From assembly GCF_000285295.1 (NCBI RefSeq), contig NZ_CADP01000005.1, positions 31,898 through 95,897 on the forward strand: a stretch of DNA of 64,000 nt. Reading direction: 5' to 3'. Within the stretch, counting starts at the first letter, position 1. The number at the start of each line of letters is the position of its first letter. Under the pieces are notes generated by a model. That model had not been told where the DNA came from, did no database searches, and worked only from the letters and a program-made list of their open reading frames with translations. Positions 7,935-16,793 of this stretch are shown one piece after another. Origin of the DNA: Komagataeibacter europaeus LMG 18890. Its GTDB lineage: Bacteria; Pseudomonadota; Alphaproteobacteria; Acetobacterales; Acetobacteraceae. The translations under genes and the position numbers were made by a program.

Positions 7935-8897
7935 ATGACTACCAATAATCCCTCCCCCGCCTTTCTGGACGCCAGCCGCCCCGACACGCCCGACCTGGTC
8001 GTGCCGCAGGGTGTCGTGCCGTTCTATCTGGACCACCGGCCAGTGCGCGGTCGTCTTGTGCGTCCCGGCGTGCTGACCGACACGCTGCTGACCCGCCATG
8101 ACAACCCCGATGCCGTGCTGCGGCTGGCGGGGGAAGCGCTGGCGCTGGTGGCGGCCTTTGCATCTTCGCTGAAGTTCAAGGGATCGTTTTCCCTGCAGGC
8201 CAAGGGCGATGGCCCGGTCAGCCTGCTGCTGGCCGACTGCACCGATTCCGGCGCGCTGCGTTTCCATGCCCGTTCGGATGACGAACAGGTGGCCGAACTG
8301 CTGAAAACCACGCCCAACCCGACCGCAAGCCAGCTGCTGGGCAAGGGTTACATTGCCTTCAGCGTCGATCAGGGGCCTGACACCGACATTCATCAGGGCA
8401 TTGTCGAGATGAATGGCGAAAGCCTGTCGGAAATGGCCGCGCATTACTTCGCCACCAGCGAACAGCATGCCTGCTGGGTCAGGCTGTTCTGTGAGAAAAC
8501 GCCCGCAGGCTGGCGTTCGGGCGCGCTGGTGATGGAAAAGATCGCCATGGATGGCGGCGTGGACAATGACATCACGACCGAAGACGGCGACGATGCGTGG
8601 GAAACCGCCGTCACGCTGGCCACGACACTGACGGCGCGCGAGGTGCTGGATGACAGTCTTTCATCGGGGGACCTGCTGTACCGCCTGTTCCATGCCGAAG
8701 GGCTGATCGCGGGCCAGCCGCGCGCGCTGGCGTTTGGCTGCCGCTGTTCGCGCGCGCGCCTGTCGGGCATTCTGGAAACCTTCCCGCTGGATGACCTGGA
8801 CCACATGGCGCAGGATGGCACGATCACCATGAACTGCTCGTTCTGCAACCACAGCTTCCACTTCCAGCGTGACGAGATCGGCGGCAAGGCGGCCTGA
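7935..8897 (+). CDS. hslO: 33-kDa redox-activated chaperonin Hsp33
   Basis: Redox-regulated holdase that protects cytoplasmic proteins during oxidative stress. The 320-aa protein begins MTTNNPSPAFLDASRP. Its C-terminus carries the redox switch: a CxC pair in FGCRCSRARL and a CxxC pair in NCSFCNHSF, the four zinc cysteines that form disulfides on activation. Length and motif order are typical. The gene follows the small hypothetical after about 50 bases, so it may be the last gene of the argD transcript. Confidence 0.96.
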   Translation: MTTNNPSPAFLDASRPDTPDLVVPQGVVPFYLDHRPVRGRLVRPGVLTDTLLTRHDNPDAVLRLAGEALALVAAFASSLKFKGSFSLQAKGDGPVSLLLADCTDSGALRFHARSDDEQVAELLKTTPNPTASQLLGKGYIAFSVDQGPDTDIHQGIVEMNGESLSEMAAHYFATSEQHACWVRLFCEKTPAGWRSGALVMEKIAMDGGVDNDITTEDGDDAWETAVTLATTLTAREVLDDSLSSGDLLYRLFHAEGLIAGQPRALAFGCRCSRARLSGILETFPLDDLDHMAQDGTITMNCSFCNHSFHFQRDEIGGKAA

Positions 8898-8997
8898 TAG
8901 CGCCTGCCCCTGTTCCACCAGCGCGTACCATGGCACGCTTGCAGGCCTGATCTGACCTAACGCGCCGCGCGCGCATGCTGTTACCGGGATACAATCC

Positions 8998-9924
8998 ATG
9001 CGACCGAACCGTTCGACGCTTTTTGCCCCTGCCCTGCGCCGCAGCCTGCGCGCAGCATTTGTGGCCAGCCTGCCGTTCATGACGCTGCCATTATGCGATC
9101 ATGCCTACAGCCGCAGCCATCATAATGACGCCCCCACCACGTTCGAGGGACCGCAATATGGTGACGCCCAGCCGCTGAACCTGAATGTCGCGTCCATATC
9201 AATCGTGGACCGGGGGCAGCCGGGGCTGGTGCCGGGCGACCTGTCAGGCCGCGCGCCCAACCCGCCCGACCAGCTTCTCAAGCAGATGGCGCATGACCGG
9301 CTGATTGCCGCCGGCAGCGGGGGCGAAGGCGTTTTCACCATCGACCGGGCCTCCATCCTGCATGAGCCGGGCGGCATACTGGATGGGCAGCTGAACGTGC
9401 ATCTGGACGTGACCTCGGCCGATGGCCGTCGCACGGGCTATGCCGTGGCCCAGGTGACCCGGTCCTATGATCCGAAGCGCAAGCACGGTAACAGCGACAC
9501 GCCGGAAAACCTGAATACCCTCACCAACATGATGCTGGTGGACATGAGCCGGGAACTGGAAAACCAGATCCGCAACAATCTGGGCAACTGGCTGGTCACC
9601 GGACAGGGACAGGTGCCCAGCGGCATCGTCGCGCAGCCACTGGACGGGAGCGAGGAACCACAGCCCGCCCCCACCACACAGGCCACACCCGCCCCGGACA
9701 CCAGTACCATGACCATTGGCGGTGGACCGACCGACCTCCCGGCCGCAGCGCCTTCCACGCCCGCCCCGGCACCGGCGGCCCCCAGACCCGCGAATGAGGG
9801 ACCGGACGCCATCTTCCCCAGCGGCTATCCATCCGATGACGGGGACAGCGCGACACCGGCGGCCACGCCGCAACTGCGTTCCCCCCCGCCGGGAAACCTG
9901 ACGCTGCCGGGCAGCGCCAACTGA
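8998..9924 (+). CDS. Exported protein of unknown function with Pro/Ala-rich tail
   Basis: 308-aa product with an Arg-rich n-region and hydrophobic core (AAFVASLPFMTLPL), consistent with a Sec signal peptide or membrane anchor. The mature N-terminal half (to about residue 210) is soluble-looking and may be a beta-rich domain. The C-terminal 100 residues are low-complexity Pro/Ala/Thr, as in periplasmic linkers. No enzymatic motif is recognised. It stands alone about 100 bases after hslO and ends just before a dispersed repeat. Confidence 0.7.
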   Translation: MRPNRSTLFAPALRRSLRAAFVASLPFMTLPLCDHAYSRSHHNDAPTTFEGPQYGDAQPLNLNVASISIVDRGQPGLVPGDLSGRAPNPPDQLLKQMAHDRLIAAGSGGEGVFTIDRASILHEPGGILDGQLNVHLDVTSADGRRTGYAVAQVTRSYDPKRKHGNSDTPENLNTLTNMMLVDMSRELENQIRNNLGNWLVTGQGQVPSGIVAQPLDGSEEPQPAPTTQATPAPDTSTMTIGGGPTDLPAAAPSTPAPAPAAPRPANEGPDAIFPSGYPSDDGDSATPAATPQLRSPPPGNLTLPGSAN

Positions 9925-9966
9925 TCTTTCCGCCCCCCTGTCCTGGGGGAGTATTTGAAAATAAAG

Positions 9967-10041
9967 GTTTTCGGGTGCCGCCTTTTTTAAAAAGCGGCAT
10001 TCTTTCGAAGCTTTTTGAAAAAGGCTTCACCAAAAACTTTT
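9967..10041. repeat. Dispersed double-hairpin intergenic repeat, copy 1
   Basis: About 75 bases with two adjacent hairpins: GCCGC...GCGGC (9977-9998) and GAAGC...GCTTC (10007-10028), each with an A/T-rich inner stem. Related copies occur at 19489-19570, 33966-34045 and 62961-63004. It fills the gap between two convergent genes and probably also acts as a bidirectional terminator. Confidence 0.8.
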
Positions 10042-10045
10042 GTGC

Positions 10046-12157
10046 TTATTTTCCTTCTGGCGCGGTCATGCGCAGGACAAGGCCGGGGGTCAGGATTTCC
10101 GGCAGGATCACCTCCGCCCCATGGGCCGGGTAATAGGCATAGAACGGCACGCCATCGCGCCCATGCTCATGCAGGAAGGCAGTAATGGCTGCATCCCGCA
10201 GGGTCCAGTCCCCCTTCATGTAAACGATCCCGCGCCGGGCGAAGGCATCCTGCACCGCACGGGTGGACAGGGCCACGCGTTCATTGACCAGGCATGAAAT
10301 GCACCATGCCGCCGTCATGTCCACAAAGACCGGACGGCCCTGCCGCCGCAGTTCCGCCAGACGGGTGGGGGAGAAAGCGGAACTGCCATCCATCACCCGG
10401 TCGGTGCCCCGGCTGCGGTCATGCACGCTGGCGGGCGGCAGCACGCCGCCGCCAACAAACGCCACCAGCAGGGTCAGGATCGCAATGGCACGATACAGTC
10501 CCGCGCGACCTTCCATGGCGTCACGCAGGTCCATCATGCTGGCCCGGCGCAGGCACCAGCATCCCACCAGCACCAGCACCAGCCCCGCCGCCAGCAGGCC
10601 CAGCGCATCCATGCAGCCTTCCAGCTTCGCCACCCATGCCAGCCACACGCATGTGCCCAGCACTGGCAGGGCCAGCAGGTTACGCACGGTTTCCATCCAC
10701 CGGCCCGGCTGTGGCAGCCAGCCCAAAAGCCCCGGCATGCACGCCAGCAGCAGGTATGGGGCGGCAAGCCCGCACCCAAGCGCCACGAAAACCAGCAGCC
10801 CCACCACCGGCGGGGCGGCCAGCGCGCCTGCCACCGCCGCCCCCATGAACGGCGCAGTGCAGGGCGAGGCAAGGACAACCGCCAGCACCCCGGTCAGAAA
10901 GTCACCCGCATGCGCGGGCAGCCCATCCCCCAGCCCCATCAACCGTAGGCCGATGGTAAAGAAACCCAGCAGATTCAGGGCAACGGCGAACAGCAGCAGG
11001 CAGATCGCGATGACAAAGCCGGTGGACTGGAACTGGAACCCCCATCCCGCCTGCTGGCCCGCCACGCGCAGGGCGGCAATCGCCCCCCCCAGCACAACGA
11101 ACGATCCGACCACACCCGCCGTATAGGCCCCGGCCCCGGCAAGGGCCGCCCTGCGTTCGCCACGCGCCATGCGTTCCAGCGACAGCACCTTCATCGCCAG
11201 CACTGGAAAGACACAGGGCATGAGATTCAGGATCATTCCCCCTACAAACGCCATGCCAACCAGCCATCCGACATGCACGACCCCGCCGGGCGGGGCTGCC
11301 ACGGATGGCGGTGCCAGCACGCGCACATCCCCCAACGCTGGCCGGACCGACAGCCCGCGTTCCCGCCCCATGGGATCACGCAGCACCACGATACCGGACA
11401 GGCCCGCCCCGTCATGGAAAACCGGCCCCGGTTTCAGCACCAGTTGCACGACCCCGTCGCCCACCGTCACACCCTGCGGCGCGTCCTGATCGATCGCGCC
11501 CGCCACTTCGGGCATGAACCACGCATCCTTCACCGCATCCGGTGACAGGCCACGCCCCTCGAGTTGCAGGACCCCGGCGGACGAAACACGCGCCGCAAAG
11601 GGGGAGGCAACCGGCCTGTCGGCGGCAGCACGCGCGAAGGCTGCGGCCTCGACCGATGGCTGTGCCTCGCCCCGTGGCAGGGTCAGGCTGAAGCTGCCAT
11701 TTTCAGGCACGCAGACTTCGGCACAGACCAGCCACTCCGCCCTGGCGTTCAGTGTGACCGGGCCGTCTCCCGCCCCCGCCACCGGGATCAGCGTAACCGG
11801 CAGCAGCACATCACCGGTATAGGCATAGGAGGTCAGCGGCCCGTCATGCAGCACGCGCGGCGTGGGCCATTCGATGGTGCCGGCCTGCCCGGTCGCCCCG
11901 CCTTCTGCCGTGACAGCCAGCGTCGGCGCATCCCCCGCATCACCGGGGTTGAGCCAGTAGGTATGCCACCCCGGCGCAAGCCGCAGGCGCAGCCCCACAT
12001 GCAGGGGCCTGCCGGGCATGTACGCATCGTCATCCGTGACCAGGGTTACGGTGGCGCGGGGGGAAATCACGGCGTCGCTCTGCGCGGCGCGGGCCGGGGG
12101 CAGGACGGTCACCAGCATGCACAGGATGGACATAAGCCACAGGAAGGGCACCGGCAT
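10046..12157 (-). CDS. DsbD-family thiol:disulfide interchange protein
   Basis: Inner-membrane protein that moves electrons from cytoplasmic thioredoxin to periplasmic thiol proteins. There are 703 aa from the ATG at 12157, chosen because GGCGGAG precedes it and the product then opens with a clean signal peptide. Domain order is an N-terminal periplasmic beta domain (to about 270), a multi-helix DsbD core with the two membrane Cys motifs (NLMPCVFPVLAMK and LASPCTAPFMGA), and a C-terminal thioredoxin domain with CISC at residues 619-622. The N-terminal domain differs from E. coli DsbD. The gene is convergent with the exported-protein gene before it. Confidence 0.88.
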   Translation of the reverse strand: MPVPFLWLMSILCMLVTVLPPARAAQSDAVISPRATVTLVTDDDAYMPGRPLHVGLRLRLAPGWHTYWLNPGDAGDAPTLAVTAEGGATGQAGTIEWPTPRVLHDGPLTSYAYTGDVLLPVTLIPVAGAGDGPVTLNARAEWLVCAEVCVPENGSFSLTLPRGEAQPSVEAAAFARAAADRPVASPFAARVSSAGVLQLEGRGLSPDAVKDAWFMPEVAGAIDQDAPQGVTVGDGVVQLVLKPGPVFHDGAGLSGIVVLRDPMGRERGLSVRPALGDVRVLAPPSVAAPPGGVVHVGWLVGMAFVGGMILNLMPCVFPVLAMKVLSLERMARGERRAALAGAGAYTAGVVGSFVVLGGAIAALRVAGQQAGWGFQFQSTGFVIAICLLLFAVALNLLGFFTIGLRLMGLGDGLPAHAGDFLTGVLAVVLASPCTAPFMGAAVAGALAAPPVVGLLVFVALGCGLAAPYLLLACMPGLLGWLPQPGRWMETVRNLLALPVLGTCVWLAWVAKLEGCMDALGLLAAGLVLVLVGCWCLRRASMMDLRDAMEGRAGLYRAIAILTLLVAFVGGGVLPPASVHDRSRGTDRVMDGSSAFSPTRLAELRRQGRPVFVDMTAAWCISCLVNERVALSTRAVQDAFARRGIVYMKGDWTLRDAAITAFLHEHGRDGVPFYAYYPAHGAEVILPEILTPGLVLRMTAPEGK

Positions 12158-12248
12158 TACTCCGCCAGAACAGGATGAAGGAAAAACGCGCCCGTGTACC
12201 ATGCCAAGGATTGCCCCACCACCATGCCGGACGCCATAAGATCAGGAT

Positions 12249-14807
12249 ATGGCCTTAGACCCGACCTTGCAAAACCGCCTCGACACCCTTCTGTCCGAAA
12301 ACGGCAACGCACTGCCTGTCGCCGCTGCCCTGCCACTGCTGCAGGCCGCGCTGGCGCGCACGTCCAACGCCGTCCTGGTCGCGCCACCCGGTGCGGGCAA
12401 GACCACGCTGGTCCCGCTGACGCTGCTGGACGCGCCGTGGCGTGGGGACGGGCGGATCGTGATGCTGGAACCCCGCAGGCTGGCCACCCGCGCGGCCGCC
12501 ATGCGCATGTCAGGGCTTATGGGCGAACAGCCGGGCGGGCTGGTGGGCTACCGCACCCGGCTTGATGGCGCGACATCGGAACGCACGCGCATCGAGGTGA
12601 TTACCGAAGGGCTGCTGGTGCGCCGCCTGCTGTCCGACCCCACGCTGGATGGGGTGGCGTGCGTGATTTTTGACGAAATCCACGAACGTTCGGTCGATGC
12701 GGATGCCGCCCTTGCCTTCTGTCTCGACCTGCAACGCAGCCTGCGGCCTGAACTACGGCTGGTCGCCATGTCCGCCACCATGGATGGCGCGGCGCTGGCG
12801 CAGCGCATGCATGCCGAACTGGTGGAAAGCGAAGGCCGGATGTTTCCCGTGGAGATCCGCCACGCCACCCGCGACCTGGTCCACCGCCGCGACCTGCCCG
12901 ACGCCATGGCCGCCGCCATCCGTAGCGCCGTGGCGCAGGACCCCGGCGATGTGCTGGCCTTCCTGCCCGGTGTGGCCGAAATCCACCGCACGCGTGGCCT
13001 GCTGGACGGAATCGCGGCGGATGTCCTGCCGCTCTATGGTGAACTGCCCCCTGCCGAGCAGGATCGCGCCCTTACCCCCCACCCCGACGGACGCAGGCGG
13101 GTGATCCTGTCCACCTCCATTGCCGAAACCTCCCTGACCGTGCCGGGCGTGCGCATTGTGGTTGACGGTGGCTTTCGCCGCGTGCCCCGGCTGGATGTCG
13201 GCACGGGGCTTACGCGACTCGACACGGTGCGGATTTCGCGTGCGGCGGCCAACCAGCGCGCGGGCCGCGCGGGGCGTGTCGCCCCCGGCATCGCCATACG
13301 GTTGTGGACGGAAATGACCGCGCGCGCCATGCCGCCACATGACCAGCCGGAAATGATGGAGGCCGAACTGACCGGCCTGCGTCTGGATACGGCGGCGTGG
13401 CAGGACGCGATGGGCACGGCGCCCGCCGACCTGCCCTTTCCCGACACGCCCCCCAATGGCGCGTTCGAAGCTGGGCGCAGCCTGCTGCAGGCACTGGGCG
13501 CGCTGGATGATGACGCCCGCATCACGCGCGAGGGCACGCGCATGGCCGCCCTTGGCGCGCATCCCCGCCTTGCCGCCATGATGCTGGCCGCCCGCACCCC
13601 TGCCGAGCGGGCCATGGCCGCCGACATCGCCGCCCTGCTGGAGGAACGCGACCCGCTGCGTCCCCGCCGTCCCGCCGGTGGTAGCCGGGGCGCGCCGCCA
13701 GCGGCCCCTGCGGATATCCGCCTGCGTCTGGACCTGCTGGCCGGTGGCGACCACCCCGATGCCGACCGCGCGGCGCTGTCACGTATCCGCCATGCCGCCC
13801 GGCAGTATCGCAGGCGGCTGGGGCTGGGGCGTGACATTCCCGCCAGCGGCGATCCTGCCGCCCTGATTGCCGCCGCCTTCCCCGACCGGGTGGCGCAGTC
13901 CCGTGGGGATGCCGGGTCGTTCCGCCTGGCCGGTGGCGGCAGCGCGCGCCTGTCCAAAACGGATGAACTTGCGCGGTGCAGCCTGCTGGCGGTGGCGGGC
14001 ATGCATGTGCGCAAGGCGGCCGAAATCTGCCTGGCCGCCCCGCTGGACCGCGACGCGCTGCCCGACAGCCTGCTGGCGCGGGCGCGTGAACAGGTTGAAA
14101 CCACGCTGGATACCACGACGGGCAACGTGCTGGCCCGGCGCAGGCTGCGGCTGGGCAACCTTGTGCTGCGGGACCGCACGGTCACCGCCAGTCCTGACGA
14201 GGTCTGCGCCCTGCTGTGCGCACAGGCGGCACAGAACCTGGCCGCGACATTTACATGGCATGACGCCTGCCGGCAGTTGCAGGCCCGCGTGGACCTGGCG
14301 CGCACCCGGCTGGACCGTCCGGACCTGCCCGACCTGTCGGATGAGGCGCTGGCCCGGACCACCGAAAGCTGGCTGGCCCCATGGCTTGCGGGGGTGAACC
14401 GCCTGTCGGCGCTGGCGGAAATGGACCTGCTGGCCATGCTGCGCGCCACGATGGACCACGCCGCGCTGAAATGGCTGGACCGCATGCTGCCTACCAATCT
14501 GGACCTGCCGGGCGGGCGGGCCGCGATCGACTACCTGCAGCCCGTGCCGGTGGCGGCGGCACGGGCGCAGACCTTCTATGGCGTGACACGGACGCCCACC
14601 ATTGCCGATGACCGGGTGGACCTGCGGATCGCCCTGCTGTCCCCGGCTGGCAGGCCACAGGCCATCACCGCCGACCTGGCCGGTTTCTGGGCCGGGTCAT
14701 GGGCGGACATGCGCCGTGACATGCGCGGCCGTTACCCCCGCCATGACTGGCCTGAAAACCCCGCCACGGCCAGCCCCCCACCGCCACGCCCGCGGCGCAC
14801 GCCATAA
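12249..14807 (+). CDS. hrpB: ATP-dependent helicase HrpB
   Basis: DEAH-box superfamily 2 helicase, 852 aa. Visible motifs are Walker A in PPGAGKTT (about residues 46-53), DEIH in VIFDEIHERS (about 140), and SAT (about 172). Motif VI is in NQRAGRAGRVAPG, and the HrpB-specific C-terminal region follows. HrpB's cellular role is poorly defined; RNA or RNP remodelling is assumed. It is transcribed divergently from the DsbD-like gene across about 90 bases. Confidence 0.94.
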   Translation: MALDPTLQNRLDTLLSENGNALPVAAALPLLQAALARTSNAVLVAPPGAGKTTLVPLTLLDAPWRGDGRIVMLEPRRLATRAAAMRMSGLMGEQPGGLVGYRTRLDGATSERTRIEVITEGLLVRRLLSDPTLDGVACVIFDEIHERSVDADAALAFCLDLQRSLRPELRLVAMSATMDGAALAQRMHAELVESEGRMFPVEIRHATRDLVHRRDLPDAMAAAIRSAVAQDPGDVLAFLPGVAEIHRTRGLLDGIAADVLPLYGELPPAEQDRALTPHPDGRRRVILSTSIAETSLTVPGVRIVVDGGFRRVPRLDVGTGLTRLDTVRISRAAANQRAGRAGRVAPGIAIRLWTEMTARAMPPHDQPEMMEAELTGLRLDTAAWQDAMGTAPADLPFPDTPPNGAFEAGRSLLQALGALDDDARITREGTRMAALGAHPRLAAMMLAARTPAERAMAADIAALLEERDPLRPRRPAGGSRGAPPAAPADIRLRLDLLAGGDHPDADRAALSRIRHAARQYRRRLGLGRDIPASGDPAALIAAAFPDRVAQSRGDAGSFRLAGGGSARLSKTDELARCSLLAVAGMHVRKAAEICLAAPLDRDALPDSLLARAREQVETTLDTTTGNVLARRRLRLGNLVLRDRTVTASPDEVCALLCAQAAQNLAATFTWHDACRQLQARVDLARTRLDRPDLPDLSDEALARTTESWLAPWLAGVNRLSALAEMDLLAMLRATMDHAALKWLDRMLPTNLDLPGGRAAIDYLQPVPVAAARAQTFYGVTRTPTIADDRVDLRIALLSPAGRPQAITADLAGFWAGSWADMRRDMRGRYPRHDWPENPATASPPPPRPRRTP

Positions 14808-14906
14808 AACTGCGGACATTCGCGCCGATGATGCCATGCAGCCATGGCATTGCCGCTTTTTTCAGATAACATGCATGACTATGAACCCTCCTTCGCCCCG
14901 CCCTGC

Positions 14907-16067
14907 ATGAAACGGATTGCCATGGCCCGCTGCCCGGCTTCCGGGCTGATACCGATGCTGCTGCTGGGCATGGCCGCCATCGGGGGCGCCATAATGGACG
15001 CCCGCGCGCAGGACAATGCGACGTCATCCGCCACGCCGCCGAACCCCTCCCTGTTCGCCCCGCCCGTGCCGCCGGTGGTCTCGACCGGGCCACTGACCTT
15101 CGCCCCGCTGGTGCGCCAGGTGGGACCTGCCGTGGTCAATATCGCGGTGGCGCAGGACAGCCACACCACCACCAGCCGACAGCCCCTGCCCCCCAGCGTC
15201 AAGGGCACGCCGTTTGAACACAAATTCCGCGAGCGCATGCGCGCCCATGGCGAGGAAATGCTGGGCGCGGGTTCGGGCTTCCTGATCGACCCCAGCGGCG
15301 TGATCGTGACCAACGCGCACGTGGTGGGGGGTGCGGACCTGATTACCGTATCACTGGCCGATGGCACGGAATTCCCGGCCCACCTGGTTGGCAGCGATGA
15401 CCTGACGGATATCGCGGTCATCCAGATCCATGCGCCCCACCCCATGCCCTTCGTGCCATGGGGGGACAGCCGGCTGGTCAATATCGGGGACTGGATCATG
15501 GCGGCGGGCAACCCGTTCGGACTGGGGTCATCCGTGACCGCTGGCATCGTGTCGGCCCGCGGCCGCGATATCGGCACCAGCCCGTTTGATGATTTTTTCC
15601 AGATCGACGCCCCGATCAACCCCGGCAATTCGGGTGGCCCGTCCTTCAACCTTGGCGGTCAGGTGGTGGCGGTGAACACGGCCATTGTCTCCCCCACTGG
15701 CGGGTCGGTGGGCATCGGATTTGGCCTGCCGTCGGAAATCGTGGCACCTATCGTGGAAGAACTGCGCCATAATGGCCATATCGACCGGGGGTGGCTGGGT
15801 GTTACACTGACGGACGGGTCGGGACATGACGGCGTGCAGATTGTCGGCATCGACCGCAATGGACCGGCCATGAAGGCGCACCTGCATATAGGGGATGTCA
15901 TTACCGCCGTGAACGACGAACCGATCGATACGTCACGCATGCTGATCCGCTCGATCGCGGCGAAACGGCCCCAATCAACCGTGGTGCTGCATATCCGTCG
16001 CCACCACGAGGCGCTGAGCCTGCCAGCCTGCGTCGGCCACCGCCCCGACGAAGACATGGACGACTGA
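14907..16067 (+). CDS. HtrA/DegS-like periplasmic serine protease with one PDZ domain
   Basis: Trypsin-fold envelope protease, 386 aa from MKRIAMARCPASG. A hydrophobic N-terminal segment serves as signal peptide or anchor, with a possible cut after DARAQ. The triad is visible as His138 (TNAHVVGG), Asp168 (DLTDIAV) and Ser242 (PGNSGGPS). Only one PDZ domain follows (from GWLGVTLTDG), so the layout resembles DegS rather than two-PDZ DegP. The following two-component pair begins 30 bases later, suggesting a shared envelope-stress function. The start is uncertain because no strong ribosome-binding site is seen. Confidence 0.9.
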   Translation: MKRIAMARCPASGLIPMLLLGMAAIGGAIMDARAQDNATSSATPPNPSLFAPPVPPVVSTGPLTFAPLVRQVGPAVVNIAVAQDSHTTTSRQPLPPSVKGTPFEHKFRERMRAHGEEMLGAGSGFLIDPSGVIVTNAHVVGGADLITVSLADGTEFPAHLVGSDDLTDIAVIQIHAPHPMPFVPWGDSRLVNIGDWIMAAGNPFGLGSSVTAGIVSARGRDIGTSPFDDFFQIDAPINPGNSGGPSFNLGGQVVAVNTAIVSPTGGSVGIGFGLPSEIVAPIVEELRHNGHIDRGWLGVTLTDGSGHDGVQIVGIDRNGPAMKAHLHIGDVITAVNDEPIDTSRMLIRSIAAKRPQSTVVLHIRRHHEALSLPACVGHRPDEDMDD

Positions 16068-16097
16068 CTGACCCCGCCCCAAACGACGTGAGGCAAC

Positions 16098-16778
16098 GTG
16101 CATATTCTTGTTGTTGAAGATGACCCCACCGTCCGCAACTTCGTGGCCAAGGGCCTGAAGGAAGCCGGGCACCTGGTCGAACTGACCGATAACGGCAAGG
16201 ACGGCCTGTTCATGGCCGTGAGCGAGAAGTTCGACCTGATCATACTCGACCGCATGCTGCCCGGCGGCATTGACGGCGTGCGCCTGCTGGAAACCATCCG
16301 CGCGCAGAACAACACGACCCCCGTGCTGCTGCTGTCGGCGCTGGCGGACGTGGACGACCGCGTGCAGGGCCTGAAGGCGGGCGGCGACGATTATGTCACC
16401 AAGCCCTTCGCCTTCAGCGAACTGCTGGCCCGTGTCGAGGCCCTGGGCCGCCGTGGCCGCACGGAAACCGCGCCCCAGACCAAGCTGGAACTGGCCGATC
16501 TTGAAATCGACCTGCTGTCGCGCACGGTGCGTCGCGCGGGCCAGAAGATCGACCTGCAGCCACGCGAATTCCGCCTGCTGGAATACCTGACCCGCCATGC
16601 GGGGCAGGTCGTGACGCGCACCATGCTGCTGGAAGGCGTGTGGGACTATCATTTCGACCCGCAGACCAACGTGATCGACGTGCATGTCTCACGCCTGCGC
16701 CAGAAGGTGGACAAGCCTTTCGGGACCCCGCTGATCCACACCATCCGCAACGCGGGATACATGCTGCGTGCCGAATAG
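16098..16778 (+). CDS. OmpR-family response regulator
   Basis: DNA-binding response regulator, 226 aa. The receiver domain has the acidic pocket VVEDD, phospho-acceptor Asp51 (LIILDRMLPGG) and Lys in DDYVTKPF near residue 100. A winged-helix domain follows (LQPREFRLLEYLTRHAG through VSRLRQKVD). Translation starts at GTG 16098 with GAGG upstream. It is paired with the kinase beginning 16 bases downstream, and the htrA-like gene precedes it. The stimulus is unknown. Confidence 0.94.
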   Translation: MHILVVEDDPTVRNFVAKGLKEAGHLVELTDNGKDGLFMAVSEKFDLIILDRMLPGGIDGVRLLETIRAQNNTTPVLLLSALADVDDRVQGLKAGGDDYVTKPFAFSELLARVEALGRRGRTETAPQTKLELADLEIDLLSRTVRRAGQKIDLQPREFRLLEYLTRHAGQVVTRTMLLEGVWDYHFDPQTNVIDVHVSRLRQKVDKPFGTPLIHTIRNAGYMLRAE

Positions 16779-16793
16779 GCGCCATCCCTGCCT

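Noticed and set aside
6441..8468. Long minus-strand open frame (675 codons) opposite argD-argF-hslO
   Set aside because: It lies antisense to three well-identified genes and has Arg/His/Gly-rich composition with no family; a GC-rich shadow.
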